64,000 bases of DNA from Syntrophorhabdaceae bacterium (GCA_036504895.1 DASXUJ010000121.1:1-64000); one strand, 5' to 3'; positions 1 through 9,667 are shown, counted from the first letter of the stretch. Notes: a model not told the origin generated them from the sequence alone. Made by a program: numbers and translations.

Positions 1-2335
1 CCTCCTGGACCGGCACAAGGAGCGTGCCTATAGATTCGGCGTTAGCCCTATTTTCTTGTGGAAACCTGATCTTCACGGCGAACCTCTTGTCGCCGTCGAA
101 CAATTCCGTGGGTTGGCCGCCACGGACCGCCGTTTCTATGATCTCCTGAACATCGGAAATATTGATCCCGAATCTGGCCGTTGCCTTTCTGTCAAAATCG
201 ATGTGGAGATAGGGCTGCCCGGAAACCTGCTCCACCCTCAAGTCCATCGTCCCCTGTATGGAGGACATTATCCGGGCCATGTCTTCTGCGTTTTTCTTCA
301 GAACGTCGAGGTCGTCGCCGTATATCTTTATGGCAAGCTGGGATTTAACCCCTGAAATCAGTTCGTCCACCCTGAGGGCAATAGGTTGAGTGAAATTGAA
401 AGTCATCCCGGGCATGGACCCCTCAAGCCTTTCCCTCATTTTCGCGATAAGCCCGTCCTGTGTTTTTGCGGTCTTCCATTGAGAACGGGGTTTAAGCGTG
501 ATGATAGGGTCGGATATCTCGGGGCCCTGTGGATCGGTGGCAATGCCTCCCGCCCCTATTCTGGAGACCACGGAATCTACCTCGGGGAAGGAAAACAATA
601 CCTTCTGAAACCGTTTCTCTATCTCTACCGATTCCTCGAGAGAGACGCTGGGAAACCTTATGGGCTGGATCACGAGGGAGCCTTCCTGCATGGTGGGCAT
701 GAACTCCCTGCCTATGAACGGCAAAAGACAGAGACTCGCTGCAAGCAGACCACAGGAGATGGCCGTGACTTTCTTCCGGTTAAGGAGGGCCCACTCGAGT
801 ATGGGCCTGAACCTCCTCTTTATTGTAGCAAGGAACTTCGTGTCCTCCTCTTTGCCCGGTTTCAGTATGAAGAGAGAGAATACGGGTACAAATACGAATG
901 AGACGATGAGGGAACTCACAAGAGCCATTACTACCGTGAGGGCCAGGGGAATGAACATCTTCCCCTCCACGTCGGTGAGGGAGAAGAGGGGCAGGAAGAC
1001 GATGGTGATAATGAGTATCCCGAAGAAGACGGGACGCACTACTTCTTTCGATGCTTCCGCTACAATGTGTACGCGGGACTCCCCCTTCCTCTCCGAAAGC
1101 TGGCGGTAGACGTTTTCTACGATAACCACCGCGCCGTCAACGATCATGCCTATGGCTATGGCCAGTCCGCCCAAGGACATAAGGTTCGCGGTAAGGCCCC
1201 ATTGCCTCATAAAGACGAAGGTGCAGAGCACGGTAAGAGGTAATGACAAGGTGACCACGAGGGCTGTCCTCACGCTACCCAGGAATATAAAGAGCACTAT
1301 AACGACGAGAATGGAGCCTTCCGCCAGGGCTTTTGTAATGGTAGAGAGCACGCGTTTTACCAGTTCGGCCCGGTCGTAGTATGGTATGGCCCGGACACCA
1401 TCGGGCAGTGTTTTATTTATCTCTTTGATCTTTTCTTTAACCTTTGCAACCACGTTCATGGAATTGCCGCCCTTCACGAGGAGAACGATTCCCGTCACTG
1501 CATCGTGCCCGTTCTTCACCGCCGCGCCGAGCGTGAGAGCTGGTCCGAGTTTCAACTCGGCAATATCCTTCACGAAAATGGGCGTGCCGCGGGAGGAGGC
1601 TACCACTATGTCGCCTATGTCTTCCAGATTTTTAAGAAGCCCCAGGCCCCTGATGATATACCTTTCGCCGCCCATATTCAGGTAGCTGCCGCTTGCATTT
1701 GCATTATTGCGCGCCACCGCTTCGAAGATCTGCCGAAGGGAGAGATTGTACTTGATAAGCTTTTCGGGGCTCACAATTACATGATATTCCTTGACGTCCC
1801 CGCCGTGGGAATTTACGTCAATCACTCCGGGCACGGTCTTGAGAATCTTCTTCACCACCCAGTCCTGGAGCGTCCTGAGCTCCATCGAACTCTTTCCTCC
1901 CCCTTCGAGGGTATACTGATACACTTCGCCGAGGCCAGTCGAGATGGGGCCGAAGGTCGGCTCCACGCCTTTGGGGAGCTTCTCCCTCACTTCGATCAGA
2001 CGCTCCAAGACAAGTTGTCGGGCGAAATAGATATCGATCTTGTCTTCAAAGACGAGGGTGACCAGGGATAGGCCGTATTTCGATATAGATCTCGTTTCCT
2101 TCAACCCCGTGAGACCGCTCATCTGAAGCTCGATGGGGGCGGTCACAAACTTCTCGGTTTCGAGGGGCGACATGCCCGGTGATTGGGAGATGATCTGGAC
2201 CTGGACATTGGTCACATCGGGAAAGGCGTCAATGGAGATCGTCTTATAGCAGAAAAGGCCCGCCACAACCAAAAAGACGACTCCGAGGAGCACCGGAAGC
2301 CTCTGTTTCAATACGAAGTCGACAATACCCTGCAT
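1..2335 (-). CDS. czcA: CzcA/CusA-family heavy-metal efflux RND pump, C-terminal part cut by window edge
   Basis: Inner-membrane proton-driven RND pump of the heavy-metal efflux family, the trimeric engine of a CzcCBA/CusCBA tripartite exporter. The reverse strand reads MQGIVDFVLKQRLPVLLGVV from an ATG at 2335 and stays open to base 1, about 778 residues of a family normally near 1,030, so the end is missing only because of the window edge. Seen: first TM helix, porter-domain stretch around DAFPDVTNVQVQ, and TM4 with the signature GMIVDGAVVIVEN. In this family that version is typical of CzcA-like divalent-cation (Zn/Co/Ni) pumps rather than Cu/Ag CusA, whose version differs; metal choice is therefore an inference. 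It starts 8 bp after the membrane fusion protein gene and is last in a four-gene operon. Confidence 0.93.
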   Translation of the reverse strand, partial: MQGIVDFVLKQRLPVLLGVVFLVVAGLFCYKTISIDAFPDVTNVQVQIISQSPGMSPLETEKFVTAPIELQMSGLTGLKETRSISKYGLSLVTLVFEDKIDIYFARQLVLERLIEVREKLPKGVEPTFGPISTGLGEVYQYTLEGGGKSSMELRTLQDWVVKKILKTVPGVIDVNSHGGDVKEYHVIVSPEKLIKYNLSLRQIFEAVARNNANASGSYLNMGGERYIIRGLGLLKNLEDIGDIVVASSRGTPIFVKDIAELKLGPALTLGAAVKNGHDAVTGIVLLVKGGNSMNVVAKVKEKIKEINKTLPDGVRAIPYYDRAELVKRVLSTITKALAEGSILVVIVLFIFLGSVRTALVVTLSLPLTVLCTFVFMRQWGLTANLMSLGGLAIAIGMIVDGAVVIVENVYRQLSERKGESRVHIVAEASKEVVRPVFFGILIITIVFLPLFSLTDVEGKMFIPLALTVVMALVSSLIVSFVFVPVFSLFILKPGKEEDTKFLATIKRRFRPILEWALLNRKKVTAISCGLLAASLCLLPFIGREFMPTMQEGSLVIQPIRFPSVSLEESVEIEKRFQKVLFSFPEVDSVVSRIGAGGIATDPQGPEISDPIITLKPRSQWKTAKTQDGLIAKMRERLEGSMPGMTFNFTQPIALRVDELISGVKSQLAIKIYGDDLDVLKKNAEDMARIMSSIQGTMDLRVEQVSGQPYLHIDFDRKATARFGINISDVQEIIETAVRGGQPTELFDGDKRFAVKIRFPQENRANAESIGTLLVPVQE

Positions 2336-2343
2336 GATGCCCC

Positions 2344-3573
2344 CTACTCGACCTTGAGCGATTGTTTCTTATACTCGGACTTGACGGGGAAAGTACCCTT
2401 TACGACGAGCACATCACCCTCGCGTAAGCCAGTTACGGCCTCTACTTTCTTACCCAGGGAGCGTCCCAGGACCACGTTCTTCCTCTTGAATAGACCCTCG
2501 CCGACCTTCACAAAAACATACCGGTCCGACCCATCTACGAGAATGGCCTCCTCGGGTATGGCGATCACCTCACTTGCTGCCGCGCCCGTCTCGGCGTCTA
2601 TGGACACGGCGGCAAACATGCCGGGCTTCAGCGAGCCTTCAGAATTATCTATGGTCACCCGGGCCTTAACCGTTCGCGTCCGTTCCCCCACCACATCACC
2701 AATATACGAAATCTTGCCCCGGAACACCTTATGGGGAAAAGCATTCACCGAGACGTTGACTACGGCGCCCGCCTTGAGCTTTGCCATATCTATTTCATAG
2801 ATATCCACGAGGACCCAGAGCGTCGAGATGTCCGCTACCACAAAAAGCGGCTTCTCGGGACTCACGACTTCCCCCTGTGTTACGGCCTTCTCTATGACGA
2901 CTCCTCCGACGGACGAGACGATGGGGATGAGAGGTCGGTTACCTGCGTCACCGTTTTGCGTTGTTCGGAGCGCACCGACGTCAATACCGAGAAGCCTGAA
3001 CCTTTCTTTTGCGAAGGTCAGGTCCGCTTCAGCCTCGCTCAGGTCCTGGCGGGCCTTCAGCATGTCCTTTTCGGGCGCAACCTTTTGCTCAAAAAGGGCC
3101 TCCTCCCGTTTGAGGTTCTTCCGGGCAAGCTCGTACCTCCCTTTGTTCTTTCTGTATTCGGCCCAGATCTGGTCGAGCTCTACTGTGTCAATGAAGGCGA
3201 GGGGTTGCCCGGCTTTCACCCGGTCCCCCTGGGACACGGTGGTCCGCATGATGCGCCCCGTGACCCTCGAGCTTACCCTGGATGTTTTGTCTGCATTCAA
3301 CTCAATGGCAGCGGTTGCCATGAGCGGCGTGTTGTCCGGTTCCCTTAAGACCTTCGCCACTTCTATGCCTGATGCCCCGAGCTTCTCGGGTGGCAGAGAA
3401 ACAACGTCGGGATCTTTTGCTTCCTGAGCCGTTCCCCTGTTTTTGGTGAGTTCCTCGCGGCCCGGCGAGCCTTTCCATGCAAGGACCGTTATCGCCAATA
3501 CGGACCCCGTGAGAACGCCCGCAAGAATAAGACCGATCATTTTCTTGCGTCCGAACAAAAACTTCATCATCAT
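2344..3573 (-). CDS. Periplasmic membrane fusion protein of metal RND efflux (CzcB/CusB type)
   Basis: Adaptor that links the RND pump to the outer-membrane channel (HlyD/RND-MFP family), about 409 residues. An N-terminal membrane anchor or signal (residues about 8-28) is followed by a beta-barrel/lipoyl half (ATAAIELNADKTSRVSSRV), a coiled-coil hairpin (about 120-180, KNKGRYELARKNLKREEAL), the second lipoyl half and a barrel domain. The start at 3573 is preferred: its ATG overlaps the TGA of the TolC gene by four bases (ATGA), and GGAGGAG lies just upstream; two further ATGs follow directly. A longer reading frame to 3612 only runs into the upstream gene. I see no His-rich metal-binding extension at the N-terminus. 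Confidence 0.93.
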   Translation of the reverse strand: MMMKFLFGRKKMIGLILAGVLTGSVLAITVLAWKGSPGREELTKNRGTAQEAKDPDVVSLPPEKLGASGIEVAKVLREPDNTPLMATAAIELNADKTSRVSSRVTGRIMRTTVSQGDRVKAGQPLAFIDTVELDQIWAEYRKNKGRYELARKNLKREEALFEQKVAPEKDMLKARQDLSEAEADLTFAKERFRLLGIDVGALRTTQNGDAGNRPLIPIVSSVGGVVIEKAVTQGEVVSPEKPLFVVADISTLWVLVDIYEIDMAKLKAGAVVNVSVNAFPHKVFRGKISYIGDVVGERTRTVKARVTIDNSEGSLKPGMFAAVSIDAETGAAASEVIAIPEEAILVDGSDRYVFVKVGEGLFKRKNVVLGRSLGKKVEAVTGLREGDVLVVKGTFPVKSEYKKQSLKVE

Positions 3574-4793
3574 ATATCTCCTCCTGCGGCCCGCTCCATG
3601 GCATAGACCCAAGTCTGAGCCCGTAACACGGTGTCGAGGTAGGCGAACTGCATCTCCAGCGTATCTCTCTGCGCCCCTCGCACCTCGAAAAAACTGATCT
3701 TGCCTTCTTTGAAAGCAAAATTGAGAAGGTTCAGGGTTTCCATTGATTTGCCCATGATCTCCTTTTTAAAGACGGTCAGTTCGTTCAGAGAAGAGACAAG
3801 GTTGTTGTACGCATCTTCTATCTCGCGGTCGAGTCTGTTTTCGAGTCCCGAACGCCTTATCCTTGCCTGCCGGGCCCGCGTCTCAGCCCCTTTCTTCTCC
3901 GCCTGCTTTCTGTCAAAAAGGGGGATCGAGACGGACATGAGGACTCCCCGGTCGTACCTCTCTTCGTCTCTGACCTGAAATCCGCCGAAGGTCACATTGG
4001 GTATAGCCTCTCTTCCGACGAGATCAACTATCCGGTCCGACATCTCCACTTCTCGAGAGGAGGCCTTTAAGTCGGGCCGGACCGCCGCCGCCCGCTCCAT
4101 AAGGAGACGCTTCTCGGGTAGCTGATACGTGTCGGGAGAGAGCGTGCCTTCAACGGAAAATCCGGGGTCGGGTTTCAGCCCCATCGCACCCTGGAGCGAA
4201 AGGAGCGCTTCCCTTACCTCCCTTTCCGCAGACACCAGGTCCCTCCTCGCTTTTCCCAGCTCAATTTCCGCAAGGTTCACTTCCAGTCCCGAGACACTAC
4301 CTGCTCTGTATTTTATGTGGGTAAAGTTCATTAACTCTTCTTGGATGTTCACGACCTTCTTAGTCAACTCCTCTTTTGCCTTTAACGAAAGAGCCTTGGC
4401 AAAGCCCTCCCGCACCTCATAGATCAACAGTCTTTCTCTGTCCCTGATCTGATTGACCACCCTTGAGATATTTTTGTGGGCGATATCCACCCTGATCCCC
4501 CTCTGGCCCGCCACCTCAAACTCCTGAGAGAGGGTAACGCCATAGTTTGTATATTTTCCCGCCCCAACCTCCGAAGGCTTTTCCTTTTTCGAAAGGGTGC
4601 CGCCCACTATGGGGTTGGCGGGAAGGAGGATGCGGGCCTTCTGTAATTGCGCTTTCCCCACTTCCTCCTCATATCTCAGGGCCTGGAGCTCCGAATTGCT
4701 CTTGAGCGCCGTCCCGACTGCCTGGTCCAGGGTAAGGGCGTGGGCCATACCTGTACCAAGCATGGTAAACAACATAAATACAATTAAAAACAT
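3570..4793 (-). CDS. TolC-family outer-membrane efflux protein (CzcC/CusC-like)
   Basis: Outer-membrane channel of the tripartite metal exporter, 407 residues with the start at 4793. That ATG follows AAGGAGG by ten bases and opens directly with a signal peptide (MFLIVFMLFTMLGTGMAHA). The 73 residues readable farther upstream have no signal-like character and were left out. The mature part starts LTLDQAVGTALKSNSELQAL, the usual OEP-repeat opening, and has two long helical repeats with coiled-coil heptads (residues about 100-190 and 290-390). It lies between the zinc-ribbon gene (215 bp upstream) and the fusion protein gene (4-bp overlap), so translation of the two efflux genes is probably coupled. 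Confidence 0.92.
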   Translation of the reverse strand: MFLIVFMLFTMLGTGMAHALTLDQAVGTALKSNSELQALRYEEEVGKAQLQKARILLPANPIVGGTLSKKEKPSEVGAGKYTNYGVTLSQEFEVAGQRGIRVDIAHKNISRVVNQIRDRERLLIYEVREGFAKALSLKAKEELTKKVVNIQEELMNFTHIKYRAGSVSGLEVNLAEIELGKARRDLVSAEREVREALLSLQGAMGLKPDPGFSVEGTLSPDTYQLPEKRLLMERAAAVRPDLKASSREVEMSDRIVDLVGREAIPNVTFGGFQVRDEERYDRGVLMSVSIPLFDRKQAEKKGAETRARQARIRRSGLENRLDREIEDAYNNLVSSLNELTVFKKEIMGKSMETLNLLNFAFKEGKISFFEVRGAQRDTLEMQFAYLDTVLRAQTWVYAMERAAGGDI

Positions 4794-5008
4794 TGGTAGT
4801 GTGCCTCCTTGGCCTTTTTCCTGCGAAGGTCGGGAATAAGCCCATACTATTATTGTGTGGTCAGCCGCGCCTCTGGGCGTTCCGTAAGGCGTACCCGGTT
4901 CCGGAGAGGGCGAACAAAGGGATGAATGATTCATGGAGGGGGAGCGGGCGTTTATGGTTCCCCTCCTATTCCTGACTAATTCCCGCTCTCCGTGTAAGAC
5001 ATAGCCTT

Positions 5009-5275
5009 TCAATCAAAGAAATCGAAGAATGCCTTTCTTCTTTCACCATACCCGAGACAGACTCTCTGGTCCCGACAACAGTCTTTTTCCATACTTCGTG
5101 AAAGACTCTTCTCCTGTTCATTACGAGGCAACGATAAGACCGCCTCCATATTCCGTATGATGGCGCCGAGCGCTCCATTCTCGAGCCAGATACCGCCGCA
5201 TACGGCGCACATGTCGAGGGACTCTCCGTATCTCACACGCTTCGTCAATTCACCGCCACAACCGGGACATACCAA
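5009..5275 (-). CDS. Small TFIIB-type zinc-ribbon protein, first gene of the metal efflux operon
   Basis: An 88-residue protein with an N-terminal zinc ribbon: CPGC at residues 3-6 and CAVC at about 22-25, followed by GGIWLENGAL, the pattern of the zf-TFIIB-like family (the W-L/D-x-G stretch is typical). The C-terminal half is charged and helical and contains one CC pair. The start is TTG at 5275, seven bases after AGGAGG. The nearer ATG is out of frame. With the -10 element at 5307-5312 the predicted 5' leader is only about 25 nt, which supports this start. Function unknown; leading a metal-efflux operon suggests a metal-linked chaperone or regulator, which is inference. Confidence 0.8.
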   Translation of the reverse strand: MVCPGCGGELTKRVRYGESLDMCAVCGGIWLENGALGAIIRNMEAVLSLPRNEQEKSLSRSMEKDCCRDQRVCLGYGERRKAFFDFFD

Positions 5276-5306
5276 GACAACACCTCCTGGATACGTTTGG
5301 ACCCAT

Positions 5307-5361
5307 ATTCTACCATCCGGAAAATGTCCGGATTATTACAGGCAGATTACAATTGTGTAAT
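5307..5361 (-). promoter_or_regulatory. Metal-regulon promoter 1 (zinc-ribbon/efflux operon)
   Basis: Read leftwards: ATTACA (5361-5356), 4-base spacer, TGTAAT (5351-5346), 5-base spacer, TGTAAT (5340-5335), exactly 22 bases, then TAGAAT (5312-5307) as -10. The first pair is an inverted repeat and the second and third half-sites are direct repeats 11 bp apart, as expected for a dimeric OmpR-family activator bound next to the -35 position. There is no good -35 hexamer. The same layout recurs at five other promoters in this window. Confidence 0.8.
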
Positions 5362-5514
5362 CTTTGTAGTGATTGCATTAAACGGAGGGTACGGCGGGGT
5401 GCCTGCCAACCTTATGCTGCACCCGAACCGCACCTCACGGAGGTCCACGATGGATAACCCAATTCCGTGCCTTGAGGATTTCCCTAAGTGCCGTTCAGTC
5501 ATGAAGAACTGATG

Positions 5515-6528
5515 TTATCTGTAATCACCCTCTTGTGTAATTCCCCCAAGGGCCCAGCTTCGCTCCCCGGTCCTTCTCGTAAAGGTCCAGTATTCGAGAA
5601 ACTTCACGGGATCCGAGGGGCTGCCGGAGATGACCTGGTTGCTTGTCTCGTCCACCACGTAGTCAAGAAGACTTGCGAGGAATTTCACGGTAATATTCTC
5701 CACGCCCTGCTCCTGGACCGCATCGACGATCTCAACCTGCCGGACAGCGATATTTTCAAGGCGGTTGATCTGCTTATTTGTTTGATATCTGCTCACGTCT
5801 TCCTGAAAGGTATTGAGCATTTGAGGGGTAAACAGGTATCTCACGCTATCCAAATCCCTTTTTGTCCAAGCGCTCTGGATCTTGAAGAAAGAATCTTCGA
5901 CCATTTCCTTGAACCTGTATTCATTGAACATGGGGTCTGAGCCGCTGATATAACGGAGTCCTGCGGAGACAGGGTCTTCCTGGTTCGGCTGAGGCACATA
6001 ATAGGGTTCAGACGCAGGTTCGCTGCTGAAGCCGTAGGAGTTGGCATATGCTGTTCCTCCGACCCCTGCGGTCGTCATCATCTGCTTTCTTGCCCTGTAG
6101 CGTTTTACTACAAAATAGATGACGCCACCGATAATAACGAGAAGTATGAGTTCACCAAAACCGAATCCGCCGCCTCCGCCGCCACCAAATCCGGAACCGC
6201 CCCCGGCGAAACCGCGGCCGCTAAAAAGCATACTTCCGAGCATGCCGCCCACCAAACCGCCGCCGAGCCCTGAAAGGAAAGTCTTGCCCATGGAAGACTG
6301 TGATGCCGGTGGTTGGACGGGAGGTCTTTGAGGAGGGGCCTGTTGCGGGCGTGACTGGCCAGGGGCCGATCTCTGATAGGAGCCGCCGGAGCTGTATCCC
6401 TGACTCCCGGATGATCTTCCGCTCCCCGCTCGTGCGTGGGCGAGAGATTCCATTCCTAGGGAGAAAAGAAAAAGAAACCCTACAACAATGACCAACCCTT
6501 TAAGGGAATGGTGTAATGACTGTTTCAT
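5515..6528 (-). CDS. Tim44-like-domain membrane protein with Gly/Pro/Ser-rich N-terminus
   Basis: A 337-residue protein. It has a signal-like hydrophobic stretch (residues 11-31), a long low-complexity part rich in Ser/Gly/Pro/Gln (33-80), Gly-rich runs (about 85-125), one transmembrane helix (ELILLVIIGGVIYFVV), and a C-terminal Tim44-like domain (about 200-330, including DSFFKIQSAWTKRDLDSVRYL). Bacterial proteins of this layout are common but poorly characterised; the Tim44 fold belongs to the NTF2-like/cystatin-like group. The ATG at 6528 follows GGAGG by seven bases. It is transcribed alone from metal-regulon promoter 2 with a leader of about 200 nt. The shared control with efflux genes suggests an envelope role under metal stress (inference). 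Confidence 0.85.
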   Translation of the reverse strand: MKQSLHHSLKGLVIVVGFLFLFSLGMESLAHARAGSGRSSGSQGYSSGGSYQRSAPGQSRPQQAPPQRPPVQPPASQSSMGKTFLSGLGGGLVGGMLGSMLFSGRGFAGGGSGFGGGGGGGFGFGELILLVIIGGVIYFVVKRYRARKQMMTTAGVGGTAYANSYGFSSEPASEPYYVPQPNQEDPVSAGLRYISGSDPMFNEYRFKEMVEDSFFKIQSAWTKRDLDSVRYLFTPQMLNTFQEDVSRYQTNKQINRLENIAVRQVEIVDAVQEQGVENITVKFLASLLDYVVDETSNQVISGSPSDPVKFLEYWTFTRRTGERSWALGGITQEGDYR

Positions 6529-6737
6529 GAAAACCTCCAGAGGAAGCCATATTTATACAAATTGTCCGGTCACGTTCTTCTGCATGAACCTTTCTGTCCT
6601 TCGCAATGGTGTTCCTCTCCTGCCGTTCAAACAATCGCGGGACGCGTGGGAGGATCTTATTTCCGACATCCCTTCCGTCGGCTATCACTTCCGGAGGGCG
6701 TCGGGCCTGTGCTGTTCGGAGGTCCGGCCTGTTTACC

Positions 6738-6792
6738 ATTCTACCTGATTAAAGGTTACGAAGTTATTACTGGAACATTACAGTTGTGTAAT
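6738..6792 (-). promoter_or_regulatory. Metal-regulon promoter 2 (Tim44-like gene)
   Basis: Leftward: ATTACA (6792-6787), 4 bases, TGTAAT (6782-6777), 5 bases, AGTAAT (6771-6766), 22 bases, TAGAAT (6743-6738). Same spacing as promoter 1. The predicted transcript starts near 6731 and has about 200 nt before the Tim44-like start codon at 6528. I see no known riboswitch in that leader. Confidence 0.78.
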
Positions 6793-6807
6793 CGGATTGT
6801 TTTGGCC

Positions 6808-8271
6808 CTACGGTTGTGGGAATCTTAATGTGACAGTCGTACCCATGCCCGGTTCGCTTTGCACTATTACCGCACCTCCGTGGAGATCCATGATCGATTT
6901 TACGATAGAAAAGCCGAGTCCCGTGCCTTGAGGATGTTGAGCACGCGCCCGCCCCGTCCTGAAAAATCGATTGAATACCTGAGCGAGGTGTTCGGCTTCG
7001 ATGCCCATTCCCGTGTCGACTATGTCCACCTGGATTGCTCCGTCATCGCCGGTTTGCACGGTTACCGTAATTTTACCTCCCGACGGCGTGTACTGAAACG
7101 CATTTGAGAGGATATTGCTTAAAGCATGTCGAAACAAGGTGGGGTCTACCTCCATTTCTGCATCCCCTGAGGCTGTGACCTCGATGCCCTTCTCTTCCGC
7201 AATAGGGTCAAAGAACTCCAGAAGGGCCTCTATCACCTCACCCACGTGTATTCGGGTTTGTCGCAGCATTGTATCTGGACTTTCCGCGTGGGCCAGGAAA
7301 AGGAGATTTTCTATCATGCGGGAAAGCCGACCATATTCCTCCAGGCTCGATTCAAGAACCTGGCGATACTCATCCGTCGTCCGGGCCTTAAACAGGGTGA
7401 CCTCCGCCTCACCCCTGAGATTATTAATGGGCGTTCTCAACTCATGGGCAAGGTCGGCTGAAAATCGTGACAGGGCCGTAAAAGAATTCTCAAGTCTTTC
7501 AAGCATCCCGTCGAAGGCGTCTGCGAGGACGGCGATCTCGTCGGGCCATTCCCTCGATCCCATCCGGTGATGGAGCCGCCCGGGACCTATGCTTTTGAAT
7601 GCCTTTCTCATGGCCTTCAGAGGACGCAGCCCTTCGTGTGCTATGGAAAATCCAATGAGAGTCGACAAAATCATTCCCGCGAAGAGGACGATGGCCACTT
7701 TTTCCCTGTAATCGGCGATAATCGCATCTTCGTGCGACACATCGAGCGCTATTTGGATAATCTTTTGTCCCCCGACCGGGGTGTTCAGATCGACCCGTGC
7801 GGCCACCAGCAGAAGAGGGCTTTTGTCGAGCCCGACTACCCTCACACCCTCTTCCGGGGGCACGTCGGAGGCGGAAGGGGGCGGGAAAGACGAACACATC
7901 ACAACGCGGCTCATGCCTGGAGCCTCGACTGCCACCGTATTGTCCGTATCGATGATCCTCGCATAGTGCCTGATGTAGGTTAATGCGGAGGCCTGAGCAC
8001 CTCTTTCCACTTCCTCTTTCCATATGTTTATGTTGTGGGGATGTTTTGCCATGAGCATGCGCAAGTTATGAACCTCCGCGGCGAGAAATCGGTTGTCCTC
8101 ACTTGCCATGTCGGTTATCAGTATGCGATCGAGAAAAATGGCCGATGTTGCCAAAAGAGACAGCGTAGCCACGGCATAGAGAATCGTGAGCCTTCTCGTA
8201 ATGGAGAGGGTTTTGAGCGAAGAAAGACTCGCTTTAGAGGTCAGCTTCTTCAGAACGTTCTTCAAGGACAT
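6808..8271 (-). CDS. Heavy-metal-type sensor histidine kinase (CusS/CopS/IrlS-like)
   Basis: Membrane sensor kinase, about 487 residues. TM1 (about 28-50), periplasmic sensor domain (about 50-185), TM2 ([21 protein letters not shown]), HAMP, HisKA with phospho-acceptor His in [16 protein letters not shown], then the ATPase domain with N-box [12 protein letters not shown]1 DTGMGIE and G2 [12 protein letters not shown]. Domain order and size match the IrlS/CusS heavy-metal sensor group. It overlaps the response regulator gene by 38 bp, so the two are co-translated. The ATG at 8271 is chosen; an in-frame GTG lies at 8280, and neither has a strong ribosome site. Neighbouring efflux genes and boxed promoters make a periplasmic metal ion the likely signal. 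Confidence 0.92.
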   Translation of the reverse strand: MSLKNVLKKLTSKASLSSLKTLSITRRLTILYAVATLSLLATSAIFLDRILITDMASEDNRFLAAEVHNLRMLMAKHPHNINIWKEEVERGAQASALTYIRHYARIIDTDNTVAVEAPGMSRVVMCSSFPPPSASDVPPEEGVRVVGLDKSPLLLVAARVDLNTPVGGQKIIQIALDVSHEDAIIADYREKVAIVLFAGMILSTLIGFSIAHEGLRPLKAMRKAFKSIGPGRLHHRMGSREWPDEIAVLADAFDGMLERLENSFTALSRFSADLAHELRTPINNLRGEAEVTLFKARTTDEYRQVLESSLEEYGRLSRMIENLLFLAHAESPDTMLRQTRIHVGEVIEALLEFFDPIAEEKGIEVTASGDAEMEVDPTLFRHALSNILSNAFQYTPSGGKITVTVQTGDDGAIQVDIVDTGMGIEAEHLAQVFNRFFRTGRARAQHPQGTGLGFSIVKSIMDLHGGAVIVQSEPGMGTTVTLRFPQP

Positions 8272-8923
8272 AGCCCACACCCCGGACCGTATGGATCAGT
8301 TTTACTGGAAAGGGGTCGTCCGCCTTTCTTCGCAGCCTCAGGATAGCCACATCCACCACATTGGTATCGCTGTCGAAGTTGATGTCCCAGACCTGCTCTG
8401 ATATGAAGGTCCTGGTTACCACTTCCCCGGCATGTCGGGCGAGAAGCCACAGGATAAGGAACTCCTTCGGCGAAAGATCCAGACGTTTCCCCGCTCGTGT
8501 CACTCTGTGTCTGACAGGGTCGATTTCCATGTCCGCAATGCGTACCGTATCCGACTGTCTGTCGGGACCCCGGCGAAGGATCGTGCGAATGCGGGCGAGC
8601 AATTCCGAGAAGGCAAAGGGTTTTACAAGATAGTCGTCTCCGCCCAGCTCAAGGCCATTGATCCGGTCCTGCAAGGAATCGCGCGCGGTCAGGAACAGCA
8701 CGGGCGTCTGCTTCCCGCTCGCCCGAAGCTCGCGGATGACCGACCAGCCGTCCCGGCCGGGGAGCATGATATCGAGGATAACGATCGCGTAATCACCTGT
8801 CACGGCAAGATGGAGGCCATCTTCTCCGTTCTCGGCCACGTCGACCACGAATCCGTGTTCCGAGAGACCCTTCTTCAAGTACTGGCTGGTCTTCTTCTCA
8901 TCTTCCACGATTAACGCGCGCAT
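8234..8923 (-). CDS. OmpR-family response regulator (CusR/CopR-like)
   Basis: DNA-binding partner of the kinase, 229 residues. The receiver domain has acidic pair ED near residue 7, phospho-Asp in [13 protein letters not shown], and switch Thr/Lys in FLTARDS and [15 protein letters not shown]. It is followed by a winged-helix OmpR effector domain (about 130-222; [21 protein letters not shown], ending RGVGYVLEE). Start at 8923 ([11 protein letters not shown]), where AGGAGA lies 11 bases upstream; ten more upstream residues are possible but unlike the family. It is the only OmpR-type regulator in the window and sits in the middle of the six boxed promoters, so it is the prime candidate for binding ATTACA-N4-TGTAAT. 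No box is correctly placed for its own transcription. Confidence 0.93.
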   Translation of the reverse strand: MRALIVEDEKKTSQYLKKGLSEHGFVVDVAENGEDGLHLAVTGDYAIVILDIMLPGRDGWSVIRELRASGKQTPVLFLTARDSLQDRINGLELGGDDYLVKPFAFSELLARIRTILRRGPDRQSDTVRIADMEIDPVRHRVTRAGKRLDLSPKEFLILWLLARHAGEVVTRTFISEQVWDINFDSDTNVVDVAILRLRRKADDPFPVKLIHTVRGVGYVLEERSEEADL

Positions 8924-9121
8924 AATCCAATGAATCTCCTGTTTGGGGACCAATGTTACACGATAATAATCCCGGGCGCAACAACAATTATGAATTCGTA
9001 AACAAGCTGTTCAGTCGATTTTGCTGTTCCACGGCCCTTCCTTGAAGACTTTATTCTCGTGGAAAACCCTCTCGCACGATGCCCCTTTTCCATAAAAATG
9101 AGATCCTTGTCCACGGGTATG

Positions 9122-9176
9122 ATTACAGAAATGTAATATTGCGGTAACCGTGAAGAAATCGTCGGTCCGTTATAAT
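9122..9176 (+). promoter_or_regulatory. Metal-regulon promoter 3 (structured leader, small ORF, FlgF-like gene)
   Basis: Rightward: ATTACA (9122-9127), GAAA, TGTAAT (9132-9137), 5 bases, GGTAAC (9143-9148), 22 bases, then a perfect -10 TATAAT (9171-9176). The strongest -10 of the set. It points away from the two-component genes, into a transcript starting near 9183. The 198 bp between it and the regulator start codon (8923) show no other convincing promoter by eye. Confidence 0.8.
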
Positions 9177-9182
9177 TAAACA

Positions 9183-9386
9183 GTGACGCACGAAATATTT
9201 GCCGGTTGGAAGCGCCCCAACCCATATGGGGTGAAAACATGGATTAACGTTTCAGAGACCTCAATCTTCAGGGGGGGTGTGGACAAGGGCAGCCCGGTAG
9301 GTCCTCTCACGGGCCAATAAAAGCCTGCCCCCCCTGAGCAAAATAGCGGGGATCAACGAAAAGCCCCATAAGCCAGGAGAGTCACG
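9183..9386 (+). ncRNA. Highly structured 5' leader RNA, unassigned
   Basis: About 200 nt between promoter 3 and the 54-residue reading frame. Visible pairings: GGTTGG (9204-9209) with CCAACC (9217-9222); a CCCATATGGG palindrome (9221-9230); a 9-bp stem CAGGGGGGG (9269-9277) with CCCCCCCTG (9328-9336), enclosing GCCCG (9292-9296) with CGGGC (9310-9314) and an alternative GGAC (9281-9284) with GTCC (9301-9304). A GGGG/CCCC hairpin follows near 9352-9373. I do not recognise a known riboswitch class. A metal-responsive leader is one possibility, a plain stable leader another. Confidence 0.4.
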
Positions 9387-9551
9387 ATGAAGACCAAAAT
9401 GAACGAACTGCTGTGGACCTTGGAAGCCGGCACCGTTCTACCCGTTTCTACCGGATATGGCAGGAAGGGCGGCCGCACAAGGAAGGCCGAAGAGATGCAA
9501 TCCCACATGAAACAACAAGGGAGGGAACTTGACGGCCCCAGGGAAAAGTGA
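9387..9551 (+). CDS. Small hypothetical basic protein (54 aa)
   Basis: A short reading frame starting MKTKMNELLWTLEAG, with AGGAG six bases before the ATG and a TGA at 9549. It is rich in Lys/Arg/Gln/Glu in its second half (residues about 25-54) and has no membrane segment or cysteine. It sits after the structured leader and 116 bp before the FlgF-like gene, in the same transcript from promoter 3. No recognised family. The well-placed ribosome site and conserved-operon position favour a real gene, but coding is not proven. Confidence 0.5.
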   Translation: MKTKMNELLWTLEAGTVLPVSTGYGRKGGRTRKAEEMQSHMKQQGRELDGPREK

Positions 9552-9667
9552 CCATTCCCGATTCACCTCGCGCCACGTTTCGTAACGAAAACGAAAGGTC
9601 CGGAAATAAGGGGTAAAGTCGGCAGGCAAAGGACGGCTGAAGGGCAATTGGTAAAGATGGAGGATTC

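Noticed and set aside
5344-5362. Palindrome near 5350 as a transcription terminator
   Set aside because: It is the regulon box: the same palindrome recurs at fixed distance from -10 elements elsewhere, and no U-run is needed to explain it.
8956-9240. Leftward 94-codon frame between regulator and promoter 3
   Set aside because: It covers the regulon promoter, has no ribosome site and no family-like sequence.
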